The notes under the pieces are model-generated. The model had not been told where the DNA came from, searched no databases, and saw only the letters and a list, made by a program, of their open reading frames with translations. Of a stretch of 64,000 bases of DNA, positions 23,564-31,637 are shown piece after piece. Position numbers and translations under genes: made by a program. Numbering within the stretch: the stretch's first letter is position 1; the number at the start of each line of letters is the position of its first letter. This DNA comes from Phycisphaerae bacterium. GTDB taxonomy: Bacteria; Planctomycetota; Phycisphaerae; UBA1845; Fen-1342. Location: contig JAUIEC010000005.1 of assembly GCA_030428945.1 (NCBI GenBank), positions 124,001 to 188,000 on the forward strand, written 5' to 3'.

Positions 23564-24381
23564 GGCAGACCCTCGACACCCATCTGCTCGGCCAGTTGCT
23601 TGCCGACCCGTTCGAAGCGGGCCCCGAAGAACTGGTCGGCCGCCGGGACCTTGACGACGATCGAGTAGCGGTCGTCGTGCTCGAAGTCATCGCCGAAGGG
23701 AAACTCTTCGATCCGCCACTCGTCGAGGTCGCGATCTTCCAGTTCCTCGCCGGTCAGGGGCTGGAAGCCGACCGTCACCTGGATCAGGTGCGGCAGCGAG
23801 TTGCCCTGGGTGGCGTCCCAGACCGTGGTCCACTGCACGCCGTCGTAGTAGCGGAACTCGAGGTAGCCGAGTTCGTAGCTCCACAGGTCGTTGCGGACAT
23901 CGAGCGGGTCGTCCTCCTCGACGATGAACTGGTTGAGCGTCTTCTTCTCGGTCCGGACGATGCCGCCGACCAGCGGTTCGCCGCTCTCGCCGGTGTCCTC
24001 CGGATCGACCCATAGCCAGTAGGTCACCTGCGTCAGGTCGTGCTGCGCCGGCGGCAGGTCCTCGAACTCGCTCAGGAAATCCCACTGGTGCGCGGCCGGC
24101 AGCGCGGTCGTCAGGAACGCCAGTCGCCGGCGATCGCCCAGCAGACGCTGCTCCACCGGGAACCGGATCTGGTCGAAGCCGACGCAGCCGCGCAACTCGG
24201 TCGCGATCCGCTCCAGCACCTGCCGGGCGATCTGGGTCCGGTCGGCCCGCGCGGCGGCCGCGTCACGCGACTGCAGCGTCCGCAGGTAGAACGTCAGCAG
24301 GATCGCCAGCAACAGGGCGATGATGGTGATCGAGATCAGCACCTCGATCAGGGTCAGGCCGTGGCGGGTCCGCGCGGGCAT
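23560..24381 (-). CDS. gspJ: Type II secretion minor pseudopilin GspJ
   Basis: The 273-residue protein starts with a class III leader (TRHG|LTLIEVLISITIIALLLAI) with Glu at +5. A helix and a beta-rich globular domain follow, where the conserved pseudopilin phrase ARQVLERIATELRGC is visible. GspJ is part of the tip complex that initiates pseudopilus assembly. The start codon overlaps the preceding gspI stop as TGATG, and its own stop overlaps the gspK start. That makes this the middle of a tightly coupled gspH-I-J-K run. Confidence 0.88.
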   Translation of the reverse strand: MPARTRHGLTLIEVLISITIIALLLAILLTFYLRTLQSRDAAAARADRTQIARQVLERIATELRGCVGFDQIRFPVEQRLLGDRRRLAFLTTALPAAHQWDFLSEFEDLPPAQHDLTQVTYWLWVDPEDTGESGEPLVGGIVRTEKKTLNQFIVEEDDPLDVRNDLWSYELGYLEFRYYDGVQWTTVWDATQGNSLPHLIQVTVGFQPLTGEELEDRDLDEWRIEEFPFGDDFEHDDRYSIVVKVPAADQFFGARFERVGKQLAEQMGVEGLP

Positions 24382-25388
24382 CAGCCCCCCCGTCCGCCGC
24401 CGCCACCGCGTCCGCCGCGACCGCCGCCGCGGCCGGGACGTCCGGTGAAGACTTCGTTCTGGGCGTTGCGGTCGTCGGCCAGATCGCGGATGCCGCGGCC
24501 GCCGTTGCCCGAGGTGCCGGTTCCGCCGTTGAGGCTCTCCATCAACTGGTCGAGTTCGGCCCCGCTGACCTGGTCGCCGAGCGCGCCTTCGATCATGCCG
24601 CGGATCACGTCGTTCTGCCCGCCGGGACCGCCACCGCGCGGGCCGCCTCCACGACCGCCGCCGCCGTTGCCGATTCCGGCCAGGGGGCCGCCCCCGCCGC
24701 CGCCCGGAGCGAACGGCAGTTCGCCGCCGCCGGCCAGCAGTTCGGTCAGCATCTCGGGCGAGAAGTCGGCCGGCAGTTGACCGCCGCCCATCTGGGCGAG
24801 CATCGGCATCAGGGCCGGCAGGATTTCCATCAGGGTTTCGGGCTGGATCAACTGGGCCAGCAGTTGCGGGTTCAGGGCGGTCGGGTCGAGTTCGGGAAAC
24901 GGCGAGTTCTCGGCGAAGACCGCGACCTGTTCCTCGCTGACGCCGAAGTCGGCCACGAGATCGATCGGCTGCGGGGCGGCCTTGAGCATCCGGACGGCGC
25001 GGACGACGCGGGCTTCCTCGAGCGAGCCTTCCTCGCCGGTGTCGCGCATCGCGAGGATTTCGAGCGTGATCAGGCCGAGCCCCTCGGTGCCGGTGTTCTG
25101 GAGCGAGGCCCGCCAGAACCAGCCGGGATACTGGCGGCCGAAATCGCCGTCGATCTGCTGCTCTTCGCCGATCTGGGCGATCGCTTCCGGATCGAGTTCG
25201 AGCAGCGCGAGCATGCGGTCGGTGAACTGGATCGCGCGGGTCTGGCGGTCGACATCCTGGACCATCTGCATGCCGCCGACGAGTTGCGAGGCGATCACGC
25301 TGAGCGAGAAGACCATGATGGTCAGGGCGACGATGACCTCGAGCAGGAGGGCCGCCCGGCGGGTGGTAGCGGTGCGGTGGTGCATCAT
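24381..25388 (-). CDS. gspI: Type II secretion minor pseudopilin, GspI-like, with long Gly-rich tail
   Basis: The 335-residue product starts with MMHHRTATTRRA|ALLLEVIVAL, a prepilin leader with Ala at -1 and Glu at +5, followed by a hydrophobic helix typical of GspI. Residues about 30-135 are the pseudopilin head (WFWRASLQNT). The rest is unusual for the family, in which GspI is normally about 120 residues. There is a Pro/Leu/Gln region, a glycine-rich segment, and a C-terminus of almost pure Gly and Arg. The start is at 25388 by ATGA overlap with the gspH stop, or at the next ATG 3 bp later. Confidence 0.8.
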   Translation of the reverse strand: MMHHRTATTRRAALLLEVIVALTIMVFSLSVIASQLVGGMQMVQDVDRQTRAIQFTDRMLALLELDPEAIAQIGEEQQIDGDFGRQYPGWFWRASLQNTGTEGLGLITLEILAMRDTGEEGSLEEARVVRAVRMLKAAPQPIDLVADFGVSEEQVAVFAENSPFPELDPTALNPQLLAQLIQPETLMEILPALMPMLAQMGGGQLPADFSPEMLTELLAGGGELPFAPGGGGGGPLAGIGNGGGGRGGGPRGGGPGGQNDVIRGMIEGALGDQVSGAELDQLMESLNGGTGTSGNGGRGIRDLADDRNAQNEVFTGRPGRGGGRGGRGGGGGRGG

Positions 25389-26134
25389 GTCGGCATGAAC
25401 TCCTCGAGCACTTCCTGCTCGCTCATCCCCTCGTACGGGAGATCTTCTTCGAAAGCGGGCGGGCGTTCCAATTCGTCCGGCGAAACGCCCTCGGCCGGTT
25501 TGATTTTCACCGATCCCAGGCGTCCGTCGAGGGTCACGATCAGCCCGCGTCCGAAACGGTCGCGGAGGGTCCATTCGGCGCTGCCGCTGAGGCCGTCGGG
25601 CAGGAAGGTGATCACGAGGGGTTCATCGAGTTCGCGGACGGGGACGGGCTCCTCGATCATCTCGTCAAACTCGACCAGGTCGTCCTCGATGTCGATCGGA
25701 GGCGGGCCTTCGGGCAGGCTCAGGATCTCGCTGACCCAGACGTCTTCCAGCAGGATCGGCTGGCGGGCCCACTGATCGGTGACCGGCAGATAGACATGCG
25801 GGGCGTAGACCGCGTCGACCTGCCGCTCGACCTTCAGGGTCCCGTCCGGAAGGAAACGCACACGGTAGTTGCGGGCGTCGTTCATCGCCTGGGCCCGGCA
25901 CATCGCGATCAGGGACTTCAGGCGGGCGGCCGACTCGGGCAGTTGCTCGGCCGCGAACGTGCTCCACAGGTTCGGCAGCGAGAGGGCCATCAGGACCGCG
26001 AGGATGGCGATCACGACGAGGATCTCAAGCAGGGTGAAGGCTGCCCGGCGATGTCGGCCGATCGCGGTCACGGAATTCGAGGCCTCAGGTCCGATACGGT
26101 CAGGCACGGCCGGGAAACGCTCCCGAAGCCGCAT
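25385..26134 (-). CDS. gspH: Type II secretion minor pseudopilin GspH-like
   Basis: The leader and hydrophobic helix read RHRRA|AFTLLEILVVIAILAVLM with Glu at +5. The head domain contains SLIAMCRAQAMNDARNYRVRF, typical of GspH. The protein is about 249 residues from the ATG at 26134. A GTG at 26071 would give a shorter, more usual leader (VTAIGRHRRA) and may be the true start. The C-terminal third is acidic. GspH joins the pseudopilus near its tip. It heads the coupled gspH-I-J-K genes. Confidence 0.82.
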   Translation of the reverse strand: MRLRERFPAVPDRIGPEASNSVTAIGRHRRAAFTLLEILVVIAILAVLMALSLPNLWSTFAAEQLPESAARLKSLIAMCRAQAMNDARNYRVRFLPDGTLKVERQVDAVYAPHVYLPVTDQWARQPILLEDVWVSEILSLPEGPPPIDIEDDLVEFDEMIEEPVPVRELDEPLVITFLPDGLSGSAEWTLRDRFGRGLIVTLDGRLGSVKIKPAEGVSPDELERPPAFEEDLPYEGMSEQEVLEEFMPT

Positions 26135-26437
26135 CCTAGCGGGCCCGGCCCCCACTGGCGCGTCCGCGCATGGGGGCCCCGGGGACTTGTACCCGCCAGA
26201 ATCGCATCGGGTGCGGCAAGGAGACACCGGGACGAAACGCCCCAGGTGGAGAGCCGGGCCGGGTTCGACTTCCATGACGCTGTCCGGGGCCCTGCCCCAG
26301 AACAAGCCCGCCCGACTTACGGCATGACCGGATGGTCGGGCCGTTGCCGGGAGAACGCGCAAGAGTCGGCGATGTAGCGGTCCGCCGCCGGTAGAATTGC
26401 AGCACGCCCACCCCGGTCGCCGCCAGGCGGCCCCCGC

Positions 26438-26459
26438 CTGTTCCCTGTTCCCTGTTCCC
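26438..26459. repeat. Tandem heptamer (TGTTCCC)3
   Basis: Three copies of a 7-bp unit (CTGTTCCCTGTTCCCTG...) directly follow the stop of the zinc-ribbon gene, inside the 325-bp gap upstream of gspH. The same unit on the other strand (GGGAACA)n recurs near 57418-57438. The rest of the gap (26135-26437) is GC-rich and shows no gene. Confidence 0.6.
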
Positions 26460-26894
26460 TCAATAGAACAACGTAATCACCAGGTGCGGGTCGGAGTGTT
26501 TTCCTTCGACGACGCCGACGTTGCTGTTGGCGAACTTGATCTGGACTTCGTCGTGGGCGTCGACCCACTCGTTGATCTGGTCGTTGAGGTGGTGGATCGA
26601 GGCGTCGGTCAGCTTGCAGTGGAAGGTCTTGCAACGGGTCGCGCGGACGGAGTCCTCGAGGATCGGACGGCGGAATTCCTGCCGCTCGTGGTGCACGGCG
26701 TTGGACTGGCCGGTGCTGAAGCCGTGGATGCGGGACTTGGTCGGCTTCCCCCCGCCGGAAACGGTGCGCTTCTCACGCAGGCAGGCCGGGCAGAGCAGTT
26801 TGCCCTCGTGCCGCTCGGCGGTGTGCTTGGCGATGTGCTCGGGGTAGATCGATGCGCCACAGGCGTCGCAGGACTGCACGGTGTCTTCGGTCAT
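26460..26894 (-). CDS. Unknown small zinc-ribbon-like protein
   Basis: The 144-residue protein has an N-terminal metal-binding-looking module. It contains SCDACGASIYPEHI, HTAERHEGK and LLCPACLREKR, so two C-x-x-C pairs with intervening histidines. A C-terminal domain follows (about 75-144) with KTFHCKLTDASIHHLNDQINEW and a final GVVEGKHSDPHLVITLFY. I do not recognise the family. The N-terminal module is probably a zinc finger; the rest is of unknown function. The start at 26894 is well supported by AGGAGGT six bases upstream. The gene sits between repeat elements, apart from the pseudopilin genes. Confidence 0.7.
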   Translation of the reverse strand: MTEDTVQSCDACGASIYPEHIAKHTAERHEGKLLCPACLREKRTVSGGGKPTKSRIHGFSTGQSNAVHHERQEFRRPILEDSVRATRCKTFHCKLTDASIHHLNDQINEWVDAHDEVQIKFANSNVGVVEGKHSDPHLVITLFY

Positions 26895-27052
26895 TCCGGG
26901 ACCTCCTGCACGAATCGGCCGGGCGGCATGGCGAGCAGCAAACGGACGAAGAAGTGGCCGCGGACCGGAACGCGCGCGGATGTGCTCTGCCAGCCCCAAG
27001 AATACCGGAGACGAGTGAGAGAACAAACGCTTTTGGCCCTTTCGGCCCTGGC

Positions 27053-27190
27053 AGAGGGAGCGAGGGAGCGAGGGAGCGAGGGAACAAGGCTGCAAGGCTG
27101 AGCCATCCCCGTAGGGTGCGTCATCGACGCAGGAGCCCGCGCCCACATTGGACGCGGAAACCCCGGGCGTCGATGCCGCACCGCGTGGCC
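27053..27190. repeat. Composite repeat: (GGGAGCGA)n array plus hairpin element
   Basis: An array of GGGAGCGA units (27053-27093) is followed by a hairpin. Its left arm GGGTGCGTCATCGACGC is at 27114-27130 and its right arm GCGTCGATGCCGCACC at 27167-27182. The arms pair with one mismatch across a 36-nt loop. This fills most of the 343-bp gap between two minus-strand genes; the remainder shows no gene. Confidence 0.7.
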
Positions 27191-27237
27191 GTTCCATTAC
27201 TCGGAACCGCAGGAAGGCACCGCGAAGATCGCGGCCT

Positions 27238-28314
27238 TCACTCCGCAAGCGTTCCCTTCAGTCGCCGCACGACAAGCCGCCCGCAGTCCGGCGCGGTCTT
27301 CGGGGCGACCGCGTTGAAGTCGTCGTGGTGGTTGTTCTGGAAATCAACCAGGACCCACTCGCCCTTCCCGTCGCAGATCACCGTGTGCACGGTCCAGACC
27401 TGCTGGTTCGGGGCGAACGTGTACTCGGCCACCAAGGCGTAGTCGGCCTCGGGCGGGTTCGCCCGCAGGTGCCGGCGGAACGCCCGCGCCAGATCCCACA
27501 GACGCCGCTGCTGGTTGGCGTTCGGCGGAACCTGCAGTTCCAGGTCCGAGGCCGCCGGAACCACCCGCGCCGGCAGGGCCGCGTTGATCTGACCAGCCAG
27601 ATCGACGGCCGACTGCCGGCCGGCCTCGACGTTGGCCTGCGCCGGGTAGACCTGGATCGTGGCAGTCGCGAGCGACTTCTTCAGCACCGTGCAGCGCTCC
27701 TCGATCGCGGCCCGCTCGGCCTCAGTCGGGCTGCCGGACTTCTCGGCCCAGCGGCGGGCCATCGGCCCGTCGGCCACCCGGCCCCGATGGGCGGAGGTCA
27801 GATGGAAGCGCGGCGCGAGGCGCTCGGCCATGAACATGCAGCAGGCCATCGGATTCTTCGGGTTTGCGTCGCGGAGGGCCTGGTCGGTCCGCGTCTGCCG
27901 CTCGGTCCAGCGGGTCCGTCCGGTGCGGTCGGCCAGCGTGAGGCGGATCGCGTCGACGCCCTTGTGCGGGGCGCCGTCGATCTCGGCCAGGATGACCCAG
28001 TCCTGCGTGAACGTGCGGGTCGGAATCCACCTGGCAAGCGCGGTGGCACAGGTGGCGGAGTCAGCCCCGGCCGGCGGACGGAAGGCGGCGTCGGTGGTCA
28101 TGGTGTTCGGCATGCCGGCCTGTTCGAGCATCAGGGCGACCACGTCGGCGAAGTCGCGGTTGGTGTTGCGTTCGAGGACGACGGGCAGAACCAGGACGCT
28201 GCTGTCCGGTCCGGGCGGCGGCGGCGCCTGGGCGGTCGGCTGGGCGACGGCGGTACCGACGGCCAGTCCGCCGAGCAGCGTGGCGACGGTTCTGCGCAGG
28301 ATCGTGCGGTTCAT
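27238..28314 (-). CDS. Secreted protein of unknown function under the TetR-type operator
   Basis: The 358-residue protein has a signal peptide (RRTVATLLGGLAVGTAVAQ) and no membrane segment or lipobox. It has scattered Cys (TCATA, MACCMF, EERCT, VICDG, APDCG) and conserved-looking motifs such as WVILAEIDG and GKGEWVLVDFQNNHHDDF. I do not recognise the family. The ATG is preceded by AAAGGAG. A 16-bp palindrome matching the TetR-gene operator core lies 20 bp upstream of the ATG, so this gene is probably the target of the adjacent regulator. It was not possible to tell whether it is an enzyme, a binding protein or a sensor. Confidence 0.75.
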   Translation of the reverse strand: MNRTILRRTVATLLGGLAVGTAVAQPTAQAPPPPGPDSSVLVLPVVLERNTNRDFADVVALMLEQAGMPNTMTTDAAFRPPAGADSATCATALARWIPTRTFTQDWVILAEIDGAPHKGVDAIRLTLADRTGRTRWTERQTRTDQALRDANPKNPMACCMFMAERLAPRFHLTSAHRGRVADGPMARRWAEKSGSPTEAERAAIEERCTVLKKSLATATIQVYPAQANVEAGRQSAVDLAGQINAALPARVVPAASDLELQVPPNANQQRRLWDLARAFRRHLRANPPEADYALVAEYTFAPNQQVWTVHTVICDGKGEWVLVDFQNNHHDDFNAVAPKTAPDCGRLVVRRLKGTLAE

Positions 28315-28333
28315 GGCGGTTCTCCTTTGTTTC

Positions 28334-28349
28334 GTAAGTATTTACTTAC
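28334..28349. promoter_or_regulatory. Probable TetR-family operator upstream of the secreted-protein gene
   Basis: The palindrome GTAAGTATTTACTTAC has 7-bp arms around TT. It shares the GTAAGT-ACTTAC core with the site upstream of the TetR gene, and it lies 20 bp before the ATG of the 358-residue secreted protein. Confidence 0.7.
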
Positions 28350-28384
28350 ATTTGCTCCAAAAAAGAGCGGTTGATCGGCGGGGT

Positions 28385-28972
28385 TCAGGTTCCGCCGGAC
28401 GTCTCGAGCAGTTCGGCCCCGACCTCGCGCAGGAGTCGGGCCCGCTGGCGATCGCTGACCAGGCCGAGTTCGCGGGTGATGCTGGCGACGGTGCCGAGGC
28501 CGATGACGGCCCAGGCGACCAGGCCGGCGTCGGGGCCCCCTGCCCCGTGGCGATGATCCCGGACGTGATCGGCGAAGAACTTCTGATAGCGGCGGTACAT
28601 GTCCGCGAGCGCGTCGCGGATGTCCTCGTCGTCGGTTTCGCTGAGGCCGGCGAAGACAATCCGGTAGAGACCGAACTCGCCGACGTGTCGCGCCTCGTAC
28701 TGCAGCAACCGCTGGGCGGCCGAGGCCTGCCCGTCCTCCTCGTCCAGGACCCGCCGCCAGATCTCGACCGAGTGCTCGTACACGAAACGGATCGTCGCGA
28801 TGAACATCGCCTTCTTGTCCGGCCACAGGCGGTAGAGGACGTTTTCACGCACCCGGCAGCGGGCCGCGAGCTCCGCGGTCGTGGCCCGGCGATAGCCGAG
28901 TTCCGCGAACGCGGCCGCCAGGATCGGCAGGAACTCGCTGCGGCGTTCGGCGGTCTGGCTGACACGGGCCAA
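28385..28972 (-). CDS. TetR/AcrR-family transcriptional regulator
   Basis: The 195-residue protein has an N-terminal helix-turn-helix (about 10-55), reading ILAAAFAELGYRRATTAELAARCRVRENVLYRLWPDKKAMF, the classic TetR DNA-binding domain. An all-helical ligand-binding and dimerisation region follows. The effector cannot be read from sequence. I use the TTG start at 28972 because AAGGAG lies seven bases upstream. A near-identical palindrome occurs both before this gene and before the downstream secreted-protein gene. This supports autoregulation and control of that gene, 70 bp downstream on the same strand. Confidence 0.87.
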   Translation of the reverse strand: MARVSQTAERRSEFLPILAAAFAELGYRRATTAELAARCRVRENVLYRLWPDKKAMFIATIRFVYEHSVEIWRRVLDEEDGQASAAQRLLQYEARHVGEFGLYRIVFAGLSETDDEDIRDALADMYRRYQKFFADHVRDHRHGAGGPDAGLVAWAVIGLGTVASITRELGLVSDRQRARLLREVGAELLETSGGT

Positions 28973-28990
28973 CGGAGGCTCCTTTCGTTC

Positions 28991-29008
28991 TGTAAGTGTT
29001 CACTTACA
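28991..29008. promoter_or_regulatory. Probable autoregulatory TetR operator
   Basis: The site TGTAAGTGTTCACTTACA has perfect 8-bp arms (TGTAAGTG / CACTTACA) around TT, 19 bp upstream of the TTG start of the TetR gene. A second copy of the GTAAGT-ACTTAC core lies at 28334-28349. The pair is the usual arrangement for a TetR repressor that controls itself and a neighbour. Confidence 0.75.
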
Positions 29009-29079
29009 TTATGCCCGCGCGGCGGCGGCGTGGCAAGGTGTTTTCGGTTTTTTTGCGGCGGTACGCGGGCGGGGGCCAG

Positions 29080-29370
29080 GGGAGGGAGCCGGAGCGAGGG
29101 AGCGAGGGAGCCAGGGAGCAAGGGAACTGGGGAGTTGGGGCGTTCGTAGGGTGCGTCATCGACGCGGCAGACCGCACTCGCGGCATGCCCGGAAGCCGCA
29201 GGCGTCGATGCCGCACCGCTTGGCCAGACACTACGCAGTCCCCCACCCTTCCGCTCGCTGCGCTCGTTCAAGGGCTGGGGCACCCGGCGCTCGCTCATGG
29301 GTGGGGGCACCTGGCACTCGCTCATGGGTGGGTCATCCGGGACCGCTCAAAGGGCGCGGCATCCGGGCGA
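29080..29370. repeat. Composite repeat element, copy in the TetR-gspG gap
   Basis: Reading left to right, (GGGAGCGA)n-like units lie at 29080-29130. A hairpin follows with arms 29149-29165 and 29202-29217 (GGGTGCGTCATCGACGC / GCGTCGATGCCGCACC). Then comes the block TACGCAGTCCCCCACCCTTC near 29233 with CGCTCGCTGCGCTC. Finally there are decayed copies of the CACCCGGCGCTCGCTCA unit. The same blocks in opposite orientation make up the elements at 45.5 kb and 57.5 kb. Confidence 0.75.
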
Positions 29371-29437
29371 CCGTCGATTCCGCGCCGTGGGATGTCTTCT
29401 CCGCTCCGGTGATCCACCCGGCCGTTGAGGCGGCCAC

Positions 29438-29705
29438 GCGGTGCGGCATCGACGCCCGCAACATCCGCGCCAGTCGTCAGCGCGGGCGCCCGCGTCGATG
29501 ACGCACTCTACACACGCCCCCCGCTCCCATCCCTCGCTCCCTCGCTCCCTTCCCGTGCTCCCTCGCTCCGTTCCCTAGCTCCCTTCCCGTGCTTCCTCGC
29601 TCCCGTGCTCCCTTCCCGTGCTCCCTCGCTCCCTCGCTCCCTTGCTCCCTTGCTCCCTTGCTCCCTTCCCGTGCTCCCTTGCTCCCTCGCTCCCTTGCTC
29701 CCTCC
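29438..29705. repeat. Hairpin plus long (GCTCCCTC)n array
   Basis: The hairpin has arms GGTGCGGCATCGACGC (29440-29455) and GCGTCGATGACGCACTC (29492-29508). About 185 bp of CTCCCTCG / CTCCCTTG / TTCCCGTG units follow. It mirrors the preceding composite copy, so the two form a large imperfect inverted arrangement. Together they fill the 770-bp gene-free stretch between the TetR gene and gspG. Confidence 0.75.
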
Positions 29706-29748
29706 AAAAGAAAACCCCGCACCCGCGGGCCAGGCCGCAGGTGCGGGG
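29706..29748 (-). terminator. Rho-independent terminator after gspG
   Basis: On the minus strand a GC-rich stem (arms CCCCGCACC at 29715-29723 and GGTGCGGGG at 29740-29748, 16-nt loop) is followed by a T-rich tract (TTTTCTTT). It lies 31 bp past the gspG stop and should end the gspF-gspG transcript. Confidence 0.85.
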
Positions 29749-29779
29749 GTGGTGTTTTCGTCGGAGACCGCGGCGTGGG

Positions 29780-30220
29780 CTAGGTCTTGGTCCAGTTCGT
29801 GATGTCGTCGTCGTCGCCGGCCTGGCCGTTGGCGCCCATGCTGGACAGGTCGTAGCTCTGCTCGTTGTAGGTGCCGGGGGCTTCGTAGATCAGGTCGCGG
29901 CCCCAGGCGTCCTTCGGCGCCTCCTTGAGATACGGGCCGGCCCACTTGCCTTCGAGGTCCTCATCGTCGGGCTGCACGAGCAGCGCCGCGAGGCCTTCGT
30001 CGGTCGACGGGTACCGCCCGCAGTGCATGCGGAACGTCTCGATCGTCGAATCGAGGCCCTTGATCTTGATCTGCGTGGCATCGACGCGGGCCCGCTGCCC
30101 GGTTCCGAACAGGTTCGGAACGATCAGGGCGGCCAGGACGCCGAGAATGACGATTACCATCAGGACTTCCAGCAGCGTGAAGGCACGCCGCCGGATACGC
30201 TTCTGCTTCGGCCGGATCAT
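29780..30220 (-). CDS. gspG: Type II secretion major pseudopilin GspG
   Basis: The 146-residue protein has the leader KQKRIRRRA|FTLLEVLMVIVILGVL with Glu at +5 and Ala rather than Gly at -1. The head contains the GspG hallmarks HCGRYPSTDEGLAAL and a calcium-site-like C-terminal loop (GANGQAGDDDDITNW). GspG polymerises into the pseudopilus that pushes substrates through the secretin. The start at 30220 is supported by AAGGAG eight bases upstream. It follows gspF by 53 bp and is followed by a strong terminator. Confidence 0.93.
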   Translation of the reverse strand: MIRPKQKRIRRRAFTLLEVLMVIVILGVLAALIVPNLFGTGQRARVDATQIKIKGLDSTIETFRMHCGRYPSTDEGLAALLVQPDDEDLEGKWAGPYLKEAPKDAWGRDLIYEAPGTYNEQSYDLSSMGANGQAGDDDDITNWTKT

Positions 30221-30273
30221 GGGGGAACTCCTTTCAGTCGGTGCGTTATACCTTGCCTGCGGTTGTTTTGGAA

Positions 30274-31473
30274 TCATGCCCGCATCCCCGACGTGGCCAT
30301 GCTCAGAATCGGGAGCAGCAGGGCGATCGCGATGAACATCACCATGACACCCATCACCAGCAGCATCAGGGGTTCGAGCAGCTTGACGAACAGGTCGATC
30401 TGCCGCCCCGTCCGCTCCTCCTGCGTGTCGGCAATCTCGACCAGGACCTTCTCGAGCGTGTTGCTCTCCTCGGCCACCGCGATCATGTCGATCATCGCCG
30501 GGGGAAACAGCTTGCGACGCGAGAGCGGCCCGGCCAGCGAATCACCGCCGGAGACGGCCTCGGCGGCCTCCTCGATCATCTCGGAGAGGATCGGGTTGCC
30601 GGAGGATTCGCGCGAGATCCGCAGGGCCTGCAGGACGGGGATGCCGTTCTGCAGCAGCGTGCCGAAGATCCGGCAGAAGCGGCAGAGCGAGATCATCGTG
30701 TAGATCCGCCCGATGCCCGGCGTCTTGAGCTGAAGACGGGCCCACAGGCTCTGGCCGAGTTCGCTCTTGAAGAACAGGTAGAGCAGCAGCAGCACGACCC
30801 CGATGGCTCCGCCGAGCGCGACGTAGTGCTTGGAGAGCAGGTCACTGGTGAAGAAGACGATCCGGGTCGTGATGTGCAGTTCCTGCTGTTCGAGCAACTG
30901 CCGGATCTGCGGAACCACCAGGATCATCAGCAGCGCCACCGCCCCGATCCCGGCCGTGAGCAGCACGATCGGATAGATCATCGAGCCGATGAACTTGTTG
31001 CGAAGCTGGTCCTGGCGAGCGACGAATTCGGACAGGCGGCTGAGAACGTCCTCGAGGAAACCGCCCTTCTCGCCGGCCCGAACCATGCCGATCTGCAGCC
31101 GCGGAAAGGCGTGCGGATGCTTCTCGAACGCGTCGCCGAGCGTCTCGCCGGCGGAGACGTCCTCGTGAACCTCGCGCAGGACACGCGTCAGCGCCGGGTC
31201 GGAAGCCTGGTCGGCGAGCACCTTCAGGGCCCGCAGCAGCGGCACCCCGGCCCGCAGCAGGTCGGCAAGCTGTTCGTAGGTCTGCCCGACCTTGGCCATG
31301 CTGACGCGCCGCTGTCCGCCCGACAGCGAACCACCCTTGACCTCGGAAACTTCGACCGGCAGGAGCGATTTTTCGCCCAGCATCCGGGCGGCCGCGTTGG
31401 TGTTGTCCGCCACCAGGGTCCCGGTAACGGCCGCCCCGGCGGTGTTGCGGGCTTTGTATTGAAACGTCGGCAT
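30274..31473 (-). CDS. gspF: Type II secretion inner-membrane platform protein GspF
   Basis: The 399-residue protein starts MPTFQYKARNTAG and has two repeated GspF domains (about 65-190 and 265-390). The first contains FEKHPHAFPRLQIGMVRAGE and the second LLQNGIPVLQALRIS. Each precedes hydrophobic segments (ALLMILVVPQIRQLL; PLMLLVMGVMVMFIAIALLLP). GspF is the polytopic platform protein of T2SS and type IV pili and connects the ATPase to pseudopilus assembly. Its usual partner gspE is not upstream. Instead a divergent helicase gene begins 164 bp away. Confidence 0.93.
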   Translation of the reverse strand: MPTFQYKARNTAGAAVTGTLVADNTNAAARMLGEKSLLPVEVSEVKGGSLSGGQRRVSMAKVGQTYEQLADLLRAGVPLLRALKVLADQASDPALTRVLREVHEDVSAGETLGDAFEKHPHAFPRLQIGMVRAGEKGGFLEDVLSRLSEFVARQDQLRNKFIGSMIYPIVLLTAGIGAVALLMILVVPQIRQLLEQQELHITTRIVFFTSDLLSKHYVALGGAIGVVLLLLYLFFKSELGQSLWARLQLKTPGIGRIYTMISLCRFCRIFGTLLQNGIPVLQALRISRESSGNPILSEMIEEAAEAVSGGDSLAGPLSRRKLFPPAMIDMIAVAEESNTLEKVLVEIADTQEERTGRQIDLFVKLLEPLMLLVMGVMVMFIAIALLLPILSMATSGMRA

Positions 31474-31637
31474 TGTTATCAGACCTTAACGGTCGCTCCC
31501 GCGGGCATCCGGCCCGGCAGACAGTCATACCCGTCGCCAACGCCCCGGATGCAGGCCCGCACGACCGGCCGGAAACGAGACGCGACACGCTCCCGGCGGT
31601 TGTCGTTTCACCGGGACCGTGTAAATTATCTTCGAGG

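Noticed and set aside
26460-27248. Longer start for the zinc-ribbon gene at 27248
   Set aside because: The extra N-terminal residues are translated repeat DNA, while ATG 26894 has a perfect AGGAGGT site.
29438-29705. Possible CRISPR array
   Set aside because: The repeats are 8-bp units without unique spacers of constant length, and no cas gene is in the window.
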